Below are positions 16,105 to 25,363 of a stretch of DNA of 36,148 nucleotides, one piece after another. The position numbers were made by a program, and so were the translations under genes. This DNA comes from an uncultured bacterium (GTDB taxonomy: Bacteria > Vulcanimicrobiota > Xenobia > Xenobiales > Xenobiaceae). Below the pieces are notes generated by a model. It was not told the DNA's origin. It searched no databases and worked only from the letters and a program-made list of their open reading frames with translations. The DNA is taken from contig OMRK01000035.1 in the NCBI GenBank assembly GCA_900313515.1, forward strand, positions 1 to 36,148, in the 5' to 3' direction. Every line of letters begins with the position of its first letter. Positions within the stretch are counted from its first letter, which is position 1.

Positions 16105-17586
16105 CTAGAACCTCTTGCCGGCTCCTACCACTGGCGAGCTGTTGCGCTTGTCCGTAACATCACGCACACCACCGTAAATATACCAGTCAGAGGGCAGTCT
16201 CAACTTACCTAAAACGTCTATCTTTATATCTCTGGGATCATAAACATCCAGACTTGTCTCCAAACGTTTATCGAAAAGCCACGCATCGGCTCCTACGCCA
16301 ATTTTAGAACGTACAATACCGCCGCGCAGCCTCCACTTATCCCAAGTTTTACCAGCCTGTAAGTTGAGCAAATTCTCATTGCCAATAGAATCCAGACCAA
16401 GCTTAACTGTGACTGGCCCACCCTCGGGGAAGAGCCAAGCGCTGGCATTAGTGGAAAGCTTACCATTACTAATGCTGAGTTCTTCGGCCACATCGGCTCC
16501 AAAAAGCTTTTTACCTCCCAACTGACCTAAACCACCACCAGTAACCTTATCGACCGTCTTTTCCACCTTGCCGGTAATACGCTTAACTGAACCGGTGGCC
16601 TCACGCACATTGCTAACCGTTTCTTTAATATCTTCCTGAACCTTAGGATCACCGGTAATGGAACGAATATCTCCGGCGATTCCAGCCACTTCCTCGCTCA
16701 CCTTGCGAATATTGGCAGCAATTGCCAAAATGTCATCGTGAACCTGAGGATTGTCAGCCAAACTTTCCAGAGCCGAAGCCGTATTGCGCAAACTGGAAGA
16801 CATTTGTCGCAAATTCATAACTATAGTGTTTATGTTTCCGGTGTTATCCTGAATTAAGGTATTGACCGAGCCACTAGCCTGACGCACATTGGCGCCGATA
16901 TCGGCAGCATCGGAGCGCAACTGGGCAACGGTAGCCGAAGCGTTGTCCATAACATCTTCAAAAGTAGCGGCTAGGCGATTCATGCGCACCCGAACCTCAC
17001 CAATAAGCTGGCGAGCATCGCCGCTGGCATCCTTCAAATTAGTGGAGATATCGCGGATATTGGTAACTGTAACCTTGATGTCTTTCTTAAAGGCATCATC
17101 ACCGATAATTTCATTTAAGGCCATGACAGAACTGCGCAACTCCTCCATGAGCTGGCTACCCTCCTGAGCCAACTGTTCCAAAGAAATGGGGGTGGTACCC
17201 ACAACTGTCTCACCAGGCGCAATCGGCTCTACTCCCTCGGGGATGGAATTAGACTTTATATCTAGCCACTTATCTCCCAGAAGGCTGGAGGCTATGGAGT
17301 AAACGAAATAATCAGAGCTATAAAGGCGCACCCCATCACGATTTACAACCACGGTAACGTCCACTCTGTTTTGATTGTTCAGCTCTATATTGGAAACATA
17401 ACCTATGCGAACACCGGAAAGACGCACCGAAGAGCGCACCTGTAGTCCCTGCACATCATCGAACATTACATGGTATTTACTGCCAGAATCAGGCCCAACC
17501 TTGCCTATCTCCAAAAAGACGAGGCCCAACAAAATACAGGCCACAACCGTTACCATACCTACCCTTGCCGCAGGACTAAGCCCCAT
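16105..17586 (-). CDS. mlaD: MCE-domain lipid transport protein MlaD with C-terminal barrel-like region
   Basis: MlaD proteins carry phospholipids across the periplasm from an MlaEF ABC transporter. This 493-residue form is much longer than the roughly 180 residues of E. coli MlaD. Residues 7-27 are an N-terminal membrane helix, 35-120 the MCE domain (VMFDDVQGLQVRSSVRLSGV), and about 135-355 a long helical region with recurring Val/Ile-Arg-xx-xx-Gly patterns. Residues 370-493 are rich in alternating aromatic/polar strands and end GAGKRF with a terminal Phe, like an outer membrane barrel. This layout is known for diderm Firmicutes MlaD (Veillonella), described as a bridge between the two membranes. 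The gene is last in mlaE-mlaF-mlaD. Confidence 0.9.
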   Translation of the reverse strand: MGLSPAARVGMVTVVACILLGLVFLEIGKVGPDSGSKYHVMFDDVQGLQVRSSVRLSGVRIGYVSNIELNNQNRVDVTVVVNRDGVRLYSSDYFVYSIASSLLGDKWLDIKSNSIPEGVEPIAPGETVVGTTPISLEQLAQEGSQLMEELRSSVMALNEIIGDDAFKKDIKVTVTNIRDISTNLKDASGDARQLIGEVRVRMNRLAATFEDVMDNASATVAQLRSDAADIGANVRQASGSVNTLIQDNTGNINTIVMNLRQMSSSLRNTASALESLADNPQVHDDILAIAANIRKVSEEVAGIAGDIRSITGDPKVQEDIKETVSNVREATGSVKRITGKVEKTVDKVTGGGLGQLGGKKLFGADVAEELSISNGKLSTNASAWLFPEGGPVTVKLGLDSIGNENLLNLQAGKTWDKWRLRGGIVRSKIGVGADAWLFDKRLETSLDVYDPRDIKIDVLGKLRLPSDWYIYGGVRDVTDKRNSSPVVGAGKRF

Positions 17587-17665
17587 CTTTTTTTTCTCCT
17601 TTACAACACTACGTCAAAAATTCAAACTTTTTACAAAATTATCGGATCTATTATCCTGCTTCTGC

Positions 17666-18523
17666 CTACTGCACACGAATAGGTCCACTAACTCGGCCTT
17701 CACGGAACTGAGCCACAAAAGGATCGTCGGTATTCTGGAATTCCTGAGGAGTACCCCGCCAGACGAATTCACCTTTATGCAGCATAGCTATTTGGTGACC
17801 GACCAGAAGAGCACCACGAATATCGTGGGTAATAACCACCGAAGTGGCCTTAAGACGCCTCTGCAGATCGCAGATAAGCTCGTTAATAACCATAGAAAGA
17901 ATAGGATCCAGACCAGTGGTAGGTTCATCGTACAAAATTACGTCGGGATCGGTGGCGATAGTTCTAGCTAAACTGGCTCGCTTCTGCATACCACCGGAAA
18001 GCTGGTTGGGATAAAGATGGGCCATTCCGGGCAAATCTACTATGGAAAGCTTCTCAGCCACAATGCGCTGAATCTGTTCTTCGGAAAGCTTAGTATGCTC
18101 ACGCAGGCCGAAGGCCACGTTTTCGCCGATAGTAAGCGAGTCGAAGAGAGCCGGCTGCTGAAAGACCATGCCGATGCGCTTGCGCAGTTTATCAAATTCG
18201 TTGGGCGGCAGGGTGAGAACATTTTTGCCGTCTATATAAATTTCGCCAGAATCCGGCTTCTGCAGTCCCACTAGGCAACGCAGGGTAGTACTCTTACCCA
18301 CCCCAGAAAGGCCCATTATAGCCAAGGTATGGCCGCGGGGGATATCGAAGCTGACATCACGCAAAATAGAGCGTCCGCCAAAAGCTACAGAAATGTGACG
18401 CACAGAAATGGCTGGATCGGACATGGGACGACGCGGCCCAAGAATGCTTTGCTCCATTCCACTGGCATCCAGCTTACACTCTGATTCTTCCCCTGCGTTC
18501 TCCTTTTTCACATCATCCGCCAT
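17666..18523 (-). CDS. mlaF: Lipid transport ABC ATPase MlaF
   Basis: MlaF drives the MlaE permease. After about 38 extra N-terminal residues the domain opens ISVRHISVAFGGRSIL. Walker A is GLSGVGKST, the Q-loop is VFQQPALFDSLTIGENV, the signature is LSGGMQKRASLARTIA, Walker B is VILYDEPTTGLDP and the switch His is VITHDIRGA. The SGGM signature is typical of MCE-system ATPases. It lies 24 nt after mlaE and 79 nt before mlaD. Confidence 0.95.
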   Translation of the reverse strand: MADDVKKENAGEESECKLDASGMEQSILGPRRPMSDPAISVRHISVAFGGRSILRDVSFDIPRGHTLAIMGLSGVGKSTTLRCLVGLQKPDSGEIYIDGKNVLTLPPNEFDKLRKRIGMVFQQPALFDSLTIGENVAFGLREHTKLSEEQIQRIVAEKLSIVDLPGMAHLYPNQLSGGMQKRASLARTIATDPDVILYDEPTTGLDPILSMVINELICDLQRRLKATSVVITHDIRGALLVGHQIAMLHKGEFVWRGTPQEFQNTDDPFVAQFREGRVSGPIRVQ

Positions 18524-18547
18524 TTTTTTGCCATGCCTTCCTTAGAA

Positions 18548-19327
18548 TCAGCTCGCTGGGAAAAGCCAGAGCGACATAAGGTAGTTGGTTATAAAGATAA
18601 GAATTGTGGCATTGACCACGCTTGAGGTGGTGGCCGTACCGACTCCCGCCGCTCCCCGCCCCGTATTTAAGCCCTGATAACATGATACCAAAACAATCTC
18701 GAAGCCAAAGACCACGCCCTTTAAAAGACCGTAACAGACATCAGATAAAACGGTCAGCCGAACTATAGAATCCCAAAAAATTTCATAGGGTATATTGGCT
18801 GATTGATAGGCCAGAACAGCTCCACCAAAAGTACCAAAAATAATAGAAAAAAGGGTAAGCACAGGCATCATGGCCACCAGAGCCGCCAAACGCGGCACAA
18901 CCAGATAACGTACCGGACTCACCGCCATGCACTTTAAGGCCGATATCTGTTCGGTTACCTTCATCGTACCAATTTCTGCAGCAATAGCCGATCCTGCTCT
19001 TCCGGCCACCACCACGGCCGTAAGCATAGGTGAGAGCTCGCGGGCCATGGCAATGGCCACGCCACCACCGACCACTCCCACTACCCCATATTGAACGGCG
19101 ATATTAGCTAATTGTAGAGAAATAACCATTCCAGCAGCCGTAGTGGTCAAAACAACAATAAGCAAGGAATCCACGCCTAAAGAAGCCATCTGGTCAATGG
19201 CCAGCTTCATGCGAACAGCCCCTCTGGCTATCCAGGATAGACACTCCAGCAACAGCACAAAGAGAGATCCTAAGTAGTCGAGAATCCCTAAGACGCTCTT
19301 GCCAATATATTCAAAAAAAATAATCAT
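18548..19327 (-). CDS. mlaE: Lipid transport ABC permease MlaE
   Basis: MlaE is the inner membrane permease of the MCE lipid transport system. The 259-residue protein has about five hydrophobic helices. It also has the family-specific MARELSPMLTAVVVAGRAGS segment and EIGTMKVTEQISALKCM, which contacts the ATPase. The N-terminal amphipathic part precedes the permease core, as in E. coli MlaE. It is the first gene of mlaEFD. Confidence 0.95.
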   Translation of the reverse strand: MIIFFEYIGKSVLGILDYLGSLFVLLLECLSWIARGAVRMKLAIDQMASLGVDSLLIVVLTTTAAGMVISLQLANIAVQYGVVGVVGGGVAIAMARELSPMLTAVVVAGRAGSAIAAEIGTMKVTEQISALKCMAVSPVRYLVVPRLAALVAMMPVLTLFSIIFGTFGGAVLAYQSANIPYEIFWDSIVRLTVLSDVCYGLLKGVVFGFEIVLVSCYQGLNTGRGAAGVGTATTSSVVNATILIFITNYLMSLWLFPAS

Positions 19328-19664
19328 AGGCGCTTACTGTAAACGTTCGAACTCTAAGGCATCCCACCCACGGCGGAACCGTTCTAACTCGAGCAACTTC
19401 TTAGATTCCACGAGTCACAAACCTAGCCCAAGCTTCTCCCACTTTTACAAGAAAGGGCAGACTCCCTGCCCAACTAAATTTTCAGCCGCCATTCCAGCCG
19501 AGCCGAATTAATTAAGCTCGCACACCCACTCAGCACTGAAGCACGCAGAGTAGATTTACTGAGCCGAAGCTCTTAATCAGCTAACAGTAGATGCAGGGGA
19601 TTTTCACCAGCTTCTATTTCAAGTTTCGCGGGAAAAGCTGCTTAAAGGCTAGAAGGTGCGAGTT
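19328..19664. other. Divergent intergenic region, no gene seen
   Basis: About 340 bases separate mlaE (minus) from the plus-strand gene at 19708. It must hold two promoters, but I see no convincing -35/-10 pair on either strand. Short frames here carry no recognisable protein. Confidence 0.5.
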
Positions 19665-19682
19665 GAGCTGCTAAAGCGGCTC
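19665..19682 (+). promoter_or_regulatory. Leader hairpin between two GAAGGTGC motifs
   Basis: GAGCTGC and GCGGCTC pair over 7 bp with a TAAA loop. Copies of GAAGGTGC stand on both sides (19652-19659 and 19690-19697). The second, followed by an A-rich spacer, serves as the ribosome binding site for the gene at 19708. Confidence 0.4.
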
Positions 19683-19707
19683 AGAGCAAGAAGGTGCACA
19701 AAAAAAA

Positions 19708-22545
19708 ATGACGACAGAAAACAGCCCAGAGGCGGCGGAAAATGTTCAAAAAGCAATGACAAACCCGACCGGAGAATTTGCACAACAAAAGGAATCCGGT
19801 GCCGAAGTGTCCGATTACCATCCTGTCCCCATGGCGACGACCGATTCACTAACCAGCCCGCTGGCCACCATCCCATCAGGCTCGGTCGCCTCTCAGGTTC
19901 TGGGAATGGACAGCCTACAGGCCATAAAGGGTTCACTTTGGAAACAGGAGCTGCTGGAGGAGAGCTCGCTCACCCTGCTAGACAGCGAAGCCGATGAACA
20001 ACTTGTGGAATCCTTCCGCTATCTTTTCCGGGCTGCTTTGGCCTGTGGTCAGGACCCTACCCCGCTGCTGGTAACAGCCTTCAAACGCGGCAAGCCTAAA
20101 CTCTCTCAGGAGGCAGCTCGGCTGGTGCGCGATAATCTAAACCGCGGCCTAGGTCGGGCTCTAGCCGACATTCTTACCAAGAATCCCAAAAAATTTAAAG
20201 ATGCCCTCTATTTCTTCAACCAGCCGGAGCAGGCTCGCTACCGGCCCGTTTTGAGCACCATTCTGCTTTCTGCTCTCCTTCCGCTCACTCAGGATAAGGA
20301 CTTCCGCAGCCAACTTCTGCCCAGTTTGAACGTTTTAGCTCCTCTAATAGCTCAATGCGCCCAGAGCAATGTGCCCCAAGCTGCCAAGCTGGAAGAATTT
20401 TCCGAACTTACCGCCTTCTTGGACGCTCTTTTGGAACATTTGGAAGAAATGGAACTTATGGAGCGTTTTGCCGTCTCTGCCTTCATTGCCAAACTAGCGC
20501 CCGATTTTAAATATCTGGGCGAATATCTCATAAAACGCCTGGACGGTACTAACGAGGCCAACATGGTAGCCTTCTTGGGTAACCTACTGGCCCGCTTGCC
20601 CAAAAATGATGATGATTATCAGTTAGTTAAAGATCGCATGATTGGACTCTTTTCTGAACATGGCCACGAGGCTGGACTAAGCCGCCGACTCAGGGCCACC
20701 TTCAAATATTTGGGCACTGAAATTCTAAAGGATTTGAGCAATCCAGAGTTTCTAGCCCGGCTGAACGAAAGTCAGCGCATCTTTGTGGTGGACATGTGGA
20801 ACGATTTTCGTTCAGATCTGCCCCTGGAACTCAAAAGTGAAGCTGAAATCGAACACGACCGCCAAAATAAAAAATATCAAGAAATTGAGGATACAGAAAC
20901 CTGTACTTGCCAGCATGAACACGAACATTGCCAGGTAGATCATGTATCTCGATCAACGAACAACCATGATTTGCGGTCTCGAGCTCAAGACACAGAGCAA
21001 ACAGAGACCAACAATAATGAATGTGCTCACCATCACAGTAAAACTGCTCAAGGCTCTACCGACATTTTGCTCTCTCAATACCGGGAGTGGGCCGGCAGCT
21101 TCTCCCGCGGCGAGGCCGTCAATTCTCCCGCCTTCAACCAGCTTTTTGCCGATTTTGTTCTTAATCGCCTCTTTGAGCAAGATCGAGCCTGCGTTCTGGC
21201 CCTGGTGCGCACTCACCAGCTCGATCTGCCCGTGGTGAAAGAAGCCCTGCAGAAGCTAGAGTCCGGTCGGCGCTTCATATATTCCTTCCTTTTTTCTGAA
21301 TCGTGCACTCTAGAAGATCCTGATGATCGGAGAGTTTTATCCCTTCTGGCTTCATGCGGCTACCCAGCTGTAGAATTCAGCTTTAAGGTGATAAGCCAAG
21401 ATGCCGTTTTAGAATCGGGCGGAGAAGCAAAGAAGATTTTAGCCTTCGGTCGCCTGCTGCACTGTACACAATTGCAAGAAGATACCCACCGCTCAGAAAT
21501 GGCAAATATGGTCAAGGAAGCCTTGCAGTTTCCCTGTCTGCAAGAGCAGGATAAACCCAATCCCAAGCACCATGTGATAAACGAGGTCTGGGAGAGCCTA
21601 GGTAGCTTAGGTTCGGTTGTAGGCCTTCCAGAGGAGCTGCGCGCCCAAATAACGACCCGTTTGTTGGCAAAAATAGGCGCCAATTCACAACCTAAAATAG
21701 CCGCACTATTTGCTATTTACCGAGCAGCTGGAAGCAAAGTGCGCACTACCATAGAACAGGAGATACGCCAGGTTCTGCAGGCTTCCGAGCCCGACCGCAA
21801 AGTTTTAGAGTACTCCCTGGCTGAGCTTTACGATCTCTTGGAAAACGGCCCGCTCCTGGAAAACACAGCAGAATTCGTCTCAATTCTCTGCCGTACGATC
21901 CTAACTAAGTCTAAAGAGCCCAGTTTGGAAAGCGTTATGCAACAAATTCTGAGCAAAGATGCCCAGGGAGATGGAGTGCAAATTCCCAAGCCCTGGAGTT
22001 ATGCCGACCGCACCATGGCCCTGCGCATAATAGGGGCCGCCGCCTGCCATCCCGAAGCATCCGAACGCCTACACAATTTGTTGGTTTTCCGTATCTTCTC
22101 ATTTTTAACCGACTGGTTTGAAGGCATAGAGGCTCAGAAAAATCTCTACGCATATCGCAGCAATCCCTTATGGACCGCTATCAGCGAGCTGCTGACCAAA
22201 GATAATTCCGACTTTACCTTGGATCTAGCCAATAAGGCTGCTCTGCGCTTGATGAGCTGTTACCGAAAGCATTTGGAAGGCTGTGATCTGGCCCAAAGCG
22301 AGAGTGCCCAACGTTTTCTGTTGAGCGTCCTGCAAGTCAGCCAAAATGCAGATGTAGAATGGGGCGGCCGCAAGGTCAATATAGGGCGTGTGGTCATAAA
22401 CACCATGGTGGAAATTATGCGCAACTCTCCGCCAGACAACCAGGTGGCCTTTACACTCTTAGGCGATACAGTCAAGAAGCATTTTCTGCGCCAAGAGCTG
22501 CAAGAAGATGCCGAAATTTTCCTGGCTATGCACAGGCAGGATTGA
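19708..22545 (+). CDS. Large helical-repeat-like protein of unknown function with Cys/His-rich linker
   Basis: I do not recognise this 945-residue protein. The first 65 residues are polar and low in hydrophobics. Residues about 85-385 and 455-945 are rich in amphipathic helices of HEAT/ARM-like texture (Leu/Ala/Glu-rich, many LL and ALL pairs), without a clear repeat consensus. Between them, about residues 395-445, lies a hydrophilic linker crowded with Cys and His (TCTCQHEHEHC ... ECAHHHS) that could bind metal. No signal peptide, membrane helix or catalytic motif is seen. The start ATG follows AAGGTGC and an A8 spacer. It is followed at 1 nt by nth and is divergent from mlaEFD. The long, uninterrupted frame and gene-like codon use make it real. 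Confidence 0.75.
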   Translation: MTTENSPEAAENVQKAMTNPTGEFAQQKESGAEVSDYHPVPMATTDSLTSPLATIPSGSVASQVLGMDSLQAIKGSLWKQELLEESSLTLLDSEADEQLVESFRYLFRAALACGQDPTPLLVTAFKRGKPKLSQEAARLVRDNLNRGLGRALADILTKNPKKFKDALYFFNQPEQARYRPVLSTILLSALLPLTQDKDFRSQLLPSLNVLAPLIAQCAQSNVPQAAKLEEFSELTAFLDALLEHLEEMELMERFAVSAFIAKLAPDFKYLGEYLIKRLDGTNEANMVAFLGNLLARLPKNDDDYQLVKDRMIGLFSEHGHEAGLSRRLRATFKYLGTEILKDLSNPEFLARLNESQRIFVVDMWNDFRSDLPLELKSEAEIEHDRQNKKYQEIEDTETCTCQHEHEHCQVDHVSRSTNNHDLRSRAQDTEQTETNNNECAHHHSKTAQGSTDILLSQYREWAGSFSRGEAVNSPAFNQLFADFVLNRLFEQDRACVLALVRTHQLDLPVVKEALQKLESGRRFIYSFLFSESCTLEDPDDRRVLSLLASCGYPAVEFSFKVISQDAVLESGGEAKKILAFGRLLHCTQLQEDTHRSEMANMVKEALQFPCLQEQDKPNPKHHVINEVWESLGSLGSVVGLPEELRAQITTRLLAKIGANSQPKIAALFAIYRAAGSKVRTTIEQEIRQVLQASEPDRKVLEYSLAELYDLLENGPLLENTAEFVSILCRTILTKSKEPSLESVMQQILSKDAQGDGVQIPKPWSYADRTMALRIIGAAACHPEASERLHNLLVFRIFSFLTDWFEGIEAQKNLYAYRSNPLWTAISELLTKDNSDFTLDLANKAALRLMSCYRKHLEGCDLAQSESAQRFLLSVLQVSQNADVEWGGRKVNIGRVVINTMVEIMRNSPPDNQVAFTLLGDTVKKHFLRQELQEDAEIFLAMHRQD

Positions 22546-22546
22546 A

Positions 22547-23188
22547 ATGAACAACGATACGCACAAGAGAGCGAAGTTAGTTGGCGATATCCTAGACCAA
22601 CTATTTCCAGATCCGCGTCCCAGCCTCCATTTTACCGATGCCTTCACCCTGCTTACGGCTGTGATGCTTTCGGCCCAGTGCCGTGACGAACGGGTAAACG
22701 AGGCCACCGCCGAGCTCTTTAAAGTTGCCAATTCCCCTCAACGTATGGCCGCCCTTGGAGAAGCAGGGATTTACCAATATATCCGCAGCCTGGGGCTGGC
22801 CAAAAATAAGTCCAAATACTTGCACAAAATGAGCCAACAGCTGATGGACCATTTTCATGGCCAAGTGCCTGCAGATTTTAAAGGCTTGGAAAGCCTAGCC
22901 GGGGTCGGTCACAAAACGGCCTCCGTCGTTATGCTTCAGGCCTTCAATATACCAGCTTTTCCGGTAGATACCCACATTCTGCGCCTATCTCAACGGTGGG
23001 GACTGTCCCAAGGCCAAACCCCCGAGAAGGTGGAAGTCGATCTCAAAAGGCTCTTCCCAGCACAAGATTGGGGGAAACGCCATCTCCAATTCATTGAATG
23101 TGGACGTCGATACTGCAAAGCTTTGGGGCACAAAAAAGAGGAGTGCCCCGTATGCCAGGGCCTCCTCCTCGTTCGCAGCTTAAACTAA
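22547..23188 (+). CDS. nth: Endonuclease III-type DNA glycosylase/AP lyase
   Basis: Nth removes oxidised pyrimidines and cuts the abasic site in base excision repair. The helix-hairpin-helix is LESLAGVGHKTASVV with catalytic Lys 123, and the catalytic Asp is D141 in VDTHILRL. LSAQCRDERVNEAT matches the family. The C-terminal cysteines are at 185, 190, 200 and 203. The standard 4Fe-4S ligand pattern C-x6-C-x2-C-x5-C is not intact: the last Cys is absent and the spacing before the C-x2-C pair is 9. I chose ATG 22547, with AGGA before it, immediately after the previous stop. An ATG at 22508 would overlap the upstream gene. Its stop nearly abuts that of the convergent TPR gene. Confidence 0.93.
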   Translation: MNNDTHKRAKLVGDILDQLFPDPRPSLHFTDAFTLLTAVMLSAQCRDERVNEATAELFKVANSPQRMAALGEAGIYQYIRSLGLAKNKSKYLHKMSQQLMDHFHGQVPADFKGLESLAGVGHKTASVVMLQAFNIPAFPVDTHILRLSQRWGLSQGQTPEKVEVDLKRLFPAQDWGKRHLQFIECGRRYCKALGHKKEECPVCQGLLLVRSLN

Positions 23189-23189
23189 A

Positions 23190-24905
23190 CTACTGTTGCC
23201 AGTCGGGAACGATATTCACCCAAGAGGACACCGCTTTGTCTCCCACGAACAGAGTACCAGTCAGTTTGGTAGGCACAAGATTGGTAGCGGCGGCGCCACT
23301 GGAACCTTGGACTTGCAAGAACAAGGTACCGGCCTCTCCCAAAGACAGACCTTCCAAAGTGTTCAACTCGGCTCCCAAGCTCTCGATGGCAGCTTCTTTA
23401 TCTTTCTTCTTGCTCTTTTCCAGCTTTCGGATCTCCGACTTGATCGTGTGGCGGGCCTGCTCCTTGTATTCATTGAAGCGAACCTGCAGATCGTGACACT
23501 GTTTGGAAATCGGTGAAGTGCGAATCCAAGCTTGGTAAAGGAATTCCATAGCTCTGGCGTACTGGTTACGGGAGGCTTCAAAGTCGGCCAACGATTCAAA
23601 GGCGGCCTTTTGGACAAAGAGAGCATCTGGGCCATTGTAAACTAGAGCCTCGCGGCAGGCCTTCTCACGCAGAGGTGCCTGTACTTCGGCTTTGGCCGAA
23701 TAGAGCAAAGCCAGAGGGCTACGGGCGTTGTTAAGCACGTTGAGATCCTCTGGAGTCACACAGGCCTCAGCCGATTTGGCATCTCCCTTTTCAAAGTAAA
23801 GCAAAGCCTGGATCACGTGGGCGGTAGCTGCCTGCAGGGGAGTTACCCCAGCGACGGCCTCCTCAGCCTTACAAGCCTCCAGAGCATCATCAATACGGCC
23901 CGCTTCCCGAAGCAGAGAGATCAGTTGATAGCGAGCGCCAAAGTCCTGAGGATTCTGGGCAATCTGCTGACGATAGAAAGCTATGCCCTCATCAACCTGG
24001 TCGGCACACAGGTAGAGGATCCTCAAGGCTACAGCAATACGGTGGTCGGAGGGGCGCAACTCCAAAGCAGTAGAGTATTCATTGCGGGCCGAGGCAAAAT
24101 CACCGGTGACCTTGTAAATGTCACCTTTATACAGGTGCAACACCGGATTACGACTAAACAATGGCGTAAGAGTCTCCAACTCCTCCATAGCCTTGCTGGT
24201 CTCACCTACAGAAGCGTTAGCAAAGGCACGCCAAAGTTGCATGTACTGGTTGCGACTACGTATGGTCAGTCCCTCATCAAAATATTTCTTGGCTGCTTCA
24301 TAATTGCCGCTGGTGAAAGCGTTGATTCCATTCACCAACTGCTGGGTAGCCGAGGTGGGATCGAGCTCCCTGGTCTTCTGCCAGGATTCCATAGCCACGC
24401 TGGAATCCTCGGGACTATTGCTAAGACACCAACGTTCGAAATAGGCCGTACCCTTGGCAAAGTAACAGCCAGCCAAGGCGGTACGGAACTCCATCTGCTC
24501 CCACTTAGGCATAATTTCCACGCTATGGTTTGCCAGAGCGATAGCTTCTTCGTTGCGTCCCTGATTGAGATGGTAAACGGCCTGCTGATTAATTTTGGCG
24601 TAAGCATCGGCAGCCTTATGGTTTTTTGGAGACAGCTTTAAAACGATTTCCAGACGCTGCAGAGCCTTAATATAGTGGCCCATCCTATGCAGAATCATAG
24701 CCTTGGCATATTGAGCGTTCACATCGTTGGGATTGGCAGTGAGATGTTTATCAATAAGCGTATTGGCAGTAGTATAATCCTTGTGGTTAAAGGCTTTCAG
24801 AGCCTCGTTTACTAAATTTTCGTCAGCTTGAGCCGAGAAGGAAAAACTCGTAAACGACAGACCTGCGGTCAAGGCACACGCCAGCAATAATCGGGAAAAT
24901 TTCAC
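23190..24905 (-). CDS. Exported TPR-repeat protein
   Basis: This 571-residue protein has a Sec signal peptide (KFSRLLLACALTAGLSF, cleavage predicted after SAQA) and is otherwise built of tetratricopeptide repeats. Clear units begin near NEALKAFNHKDYTTAN, AMILHRMGHYIKALQRLEIV, NAFTSGNYEAAKKYFDEGL, DIYKVTGDFASARNEYSTAL and LYFEKGDAKSAEACV. The C-terminus has a Lys-rich coiled stretch and a short final domain. A role as a periplasmic or envelope scaffold is inference. The GTG at 24905 lies 12 nt after GAGAGG. A TTG at 24917 directly abuts that site and is less likely. It ends 1 bp from nth, convergent. Confidence 0.82.
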   Translation of the reverse strand: MKFSRLLLACALTAGLSFTSFSFSAQADENLVNEALKAFNHKDYTTANTLIDKHLTANPNDVNAQYAKAMILHRMGHYIKALQRLEIVLKLSPKNHKAADAYAKINQQAVYHLNQGRNEEAIALANHSVEIMPKWEQMEFRTALAGCYFAKGTAYFERWCLSNSPEDSSVAMESWQKTRELDPTSATQQLVNGINAFTSGNYEAAKKYFDEGLTIRSRNQYMQLWRAFANASVGETSKAMEELETLTPLFSRNPVLHLYKGDIYKVTGDFASARNEYSTALELRPSDHRIAVALRILYLCADQVDEGIAFYRQQIAQNPQDFGARYQLISLLREAGRIDDALEACKAEEAVAGVTPLQAATAHVIQALLYFEKGDAKSAEACVTPEDLNVLNNARSPLALLYSAKAEVQAPLREKACREALVYNGPDALFVQKAAFESLADFEASRNQYARAMEFLYQAWIRTSPISKQCHDLQVRFNEYKEQARHTIKSEIRKLEKSKKKDKEAAIESLGAELNTLEGLSLGEAGTLFLQVQGSSGAAATNLVPTKLTGTLFVGDKAVSSWVNIVPDWQQ

Positions 24906-25296
24906 AGCCTTATGCAACCTCTCTATGAATTTCTACGATTGGAAACAAGTACAACCCCGTGTCTTCGTTATTGGGTAGCTCTTACCTGCGTATTGGTACA
25001 GACTGAATTTTATGGTTCCAAAATGCAGCTTTCCACCAAATTAAAGAGAAGTCTGCCGTAGTGACATGAAGGGCTTTTCCCATGCTTTAAGAAGCACCCG
25101 CGCACAGGTTGTTCTCTATGGGGTGGGATGAGGTGGGCGGCTGGTGTGTTTCCCGCAACAGAATTAAGCCGTTCTTTTTGTGTTTCTAAGTAGGTAAAGA
25201 GGGGCGTTTGTTAAAAGGGAGGGGCGGAGCACGTGTATCGAAGAGCTTTCGGGGATTGGATTTGTTTTCCGGAAGTGTTTAAGTTATAGCGGCCTT
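24906..25296. other. Divergent intergenic region, no gene seen
   Basis: About 390 bases lie between the TPR gene (minus) and the promoter of the J-domain gene (plus). No open frame with a ribosome binding site stands out. The part at 25130-25260 is purine/G-rich on the plus strand, unlike the flanks. No tRNA or known RNA structure was recognised. Confidence 0.45.
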
Positions 25297-25324
25297 TTGA
25301 GCAGCTTAAACGTTTTTTGATAAT
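25297..25324 (+). promoter_or_regulatory. Candidate promoter of the J-domain gene
   Basis: TTGAGC (25297-25302) and GATAAT (25319-25324) are 16 nt apart. Just downstream, CCGCT and AGCGG (25328-25346) flank the palindrome CTGTATACAG, forming a small leader hairpin before the AGAGGAGAGG ribosome binding site. Confidence 0.45.
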
Positions 25325-25363
25325 TACCGCTGTATACAGTAGCGGCAGAGGAGAGGCAGAGAT

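Noticed and set aside
19328-19707. tRNA gene in the region before the 945-residue gene
   Set aside because: Short stems are present, but there is no cloverleaf, no T-loop GTTC motif in place and no acceptor pairing.
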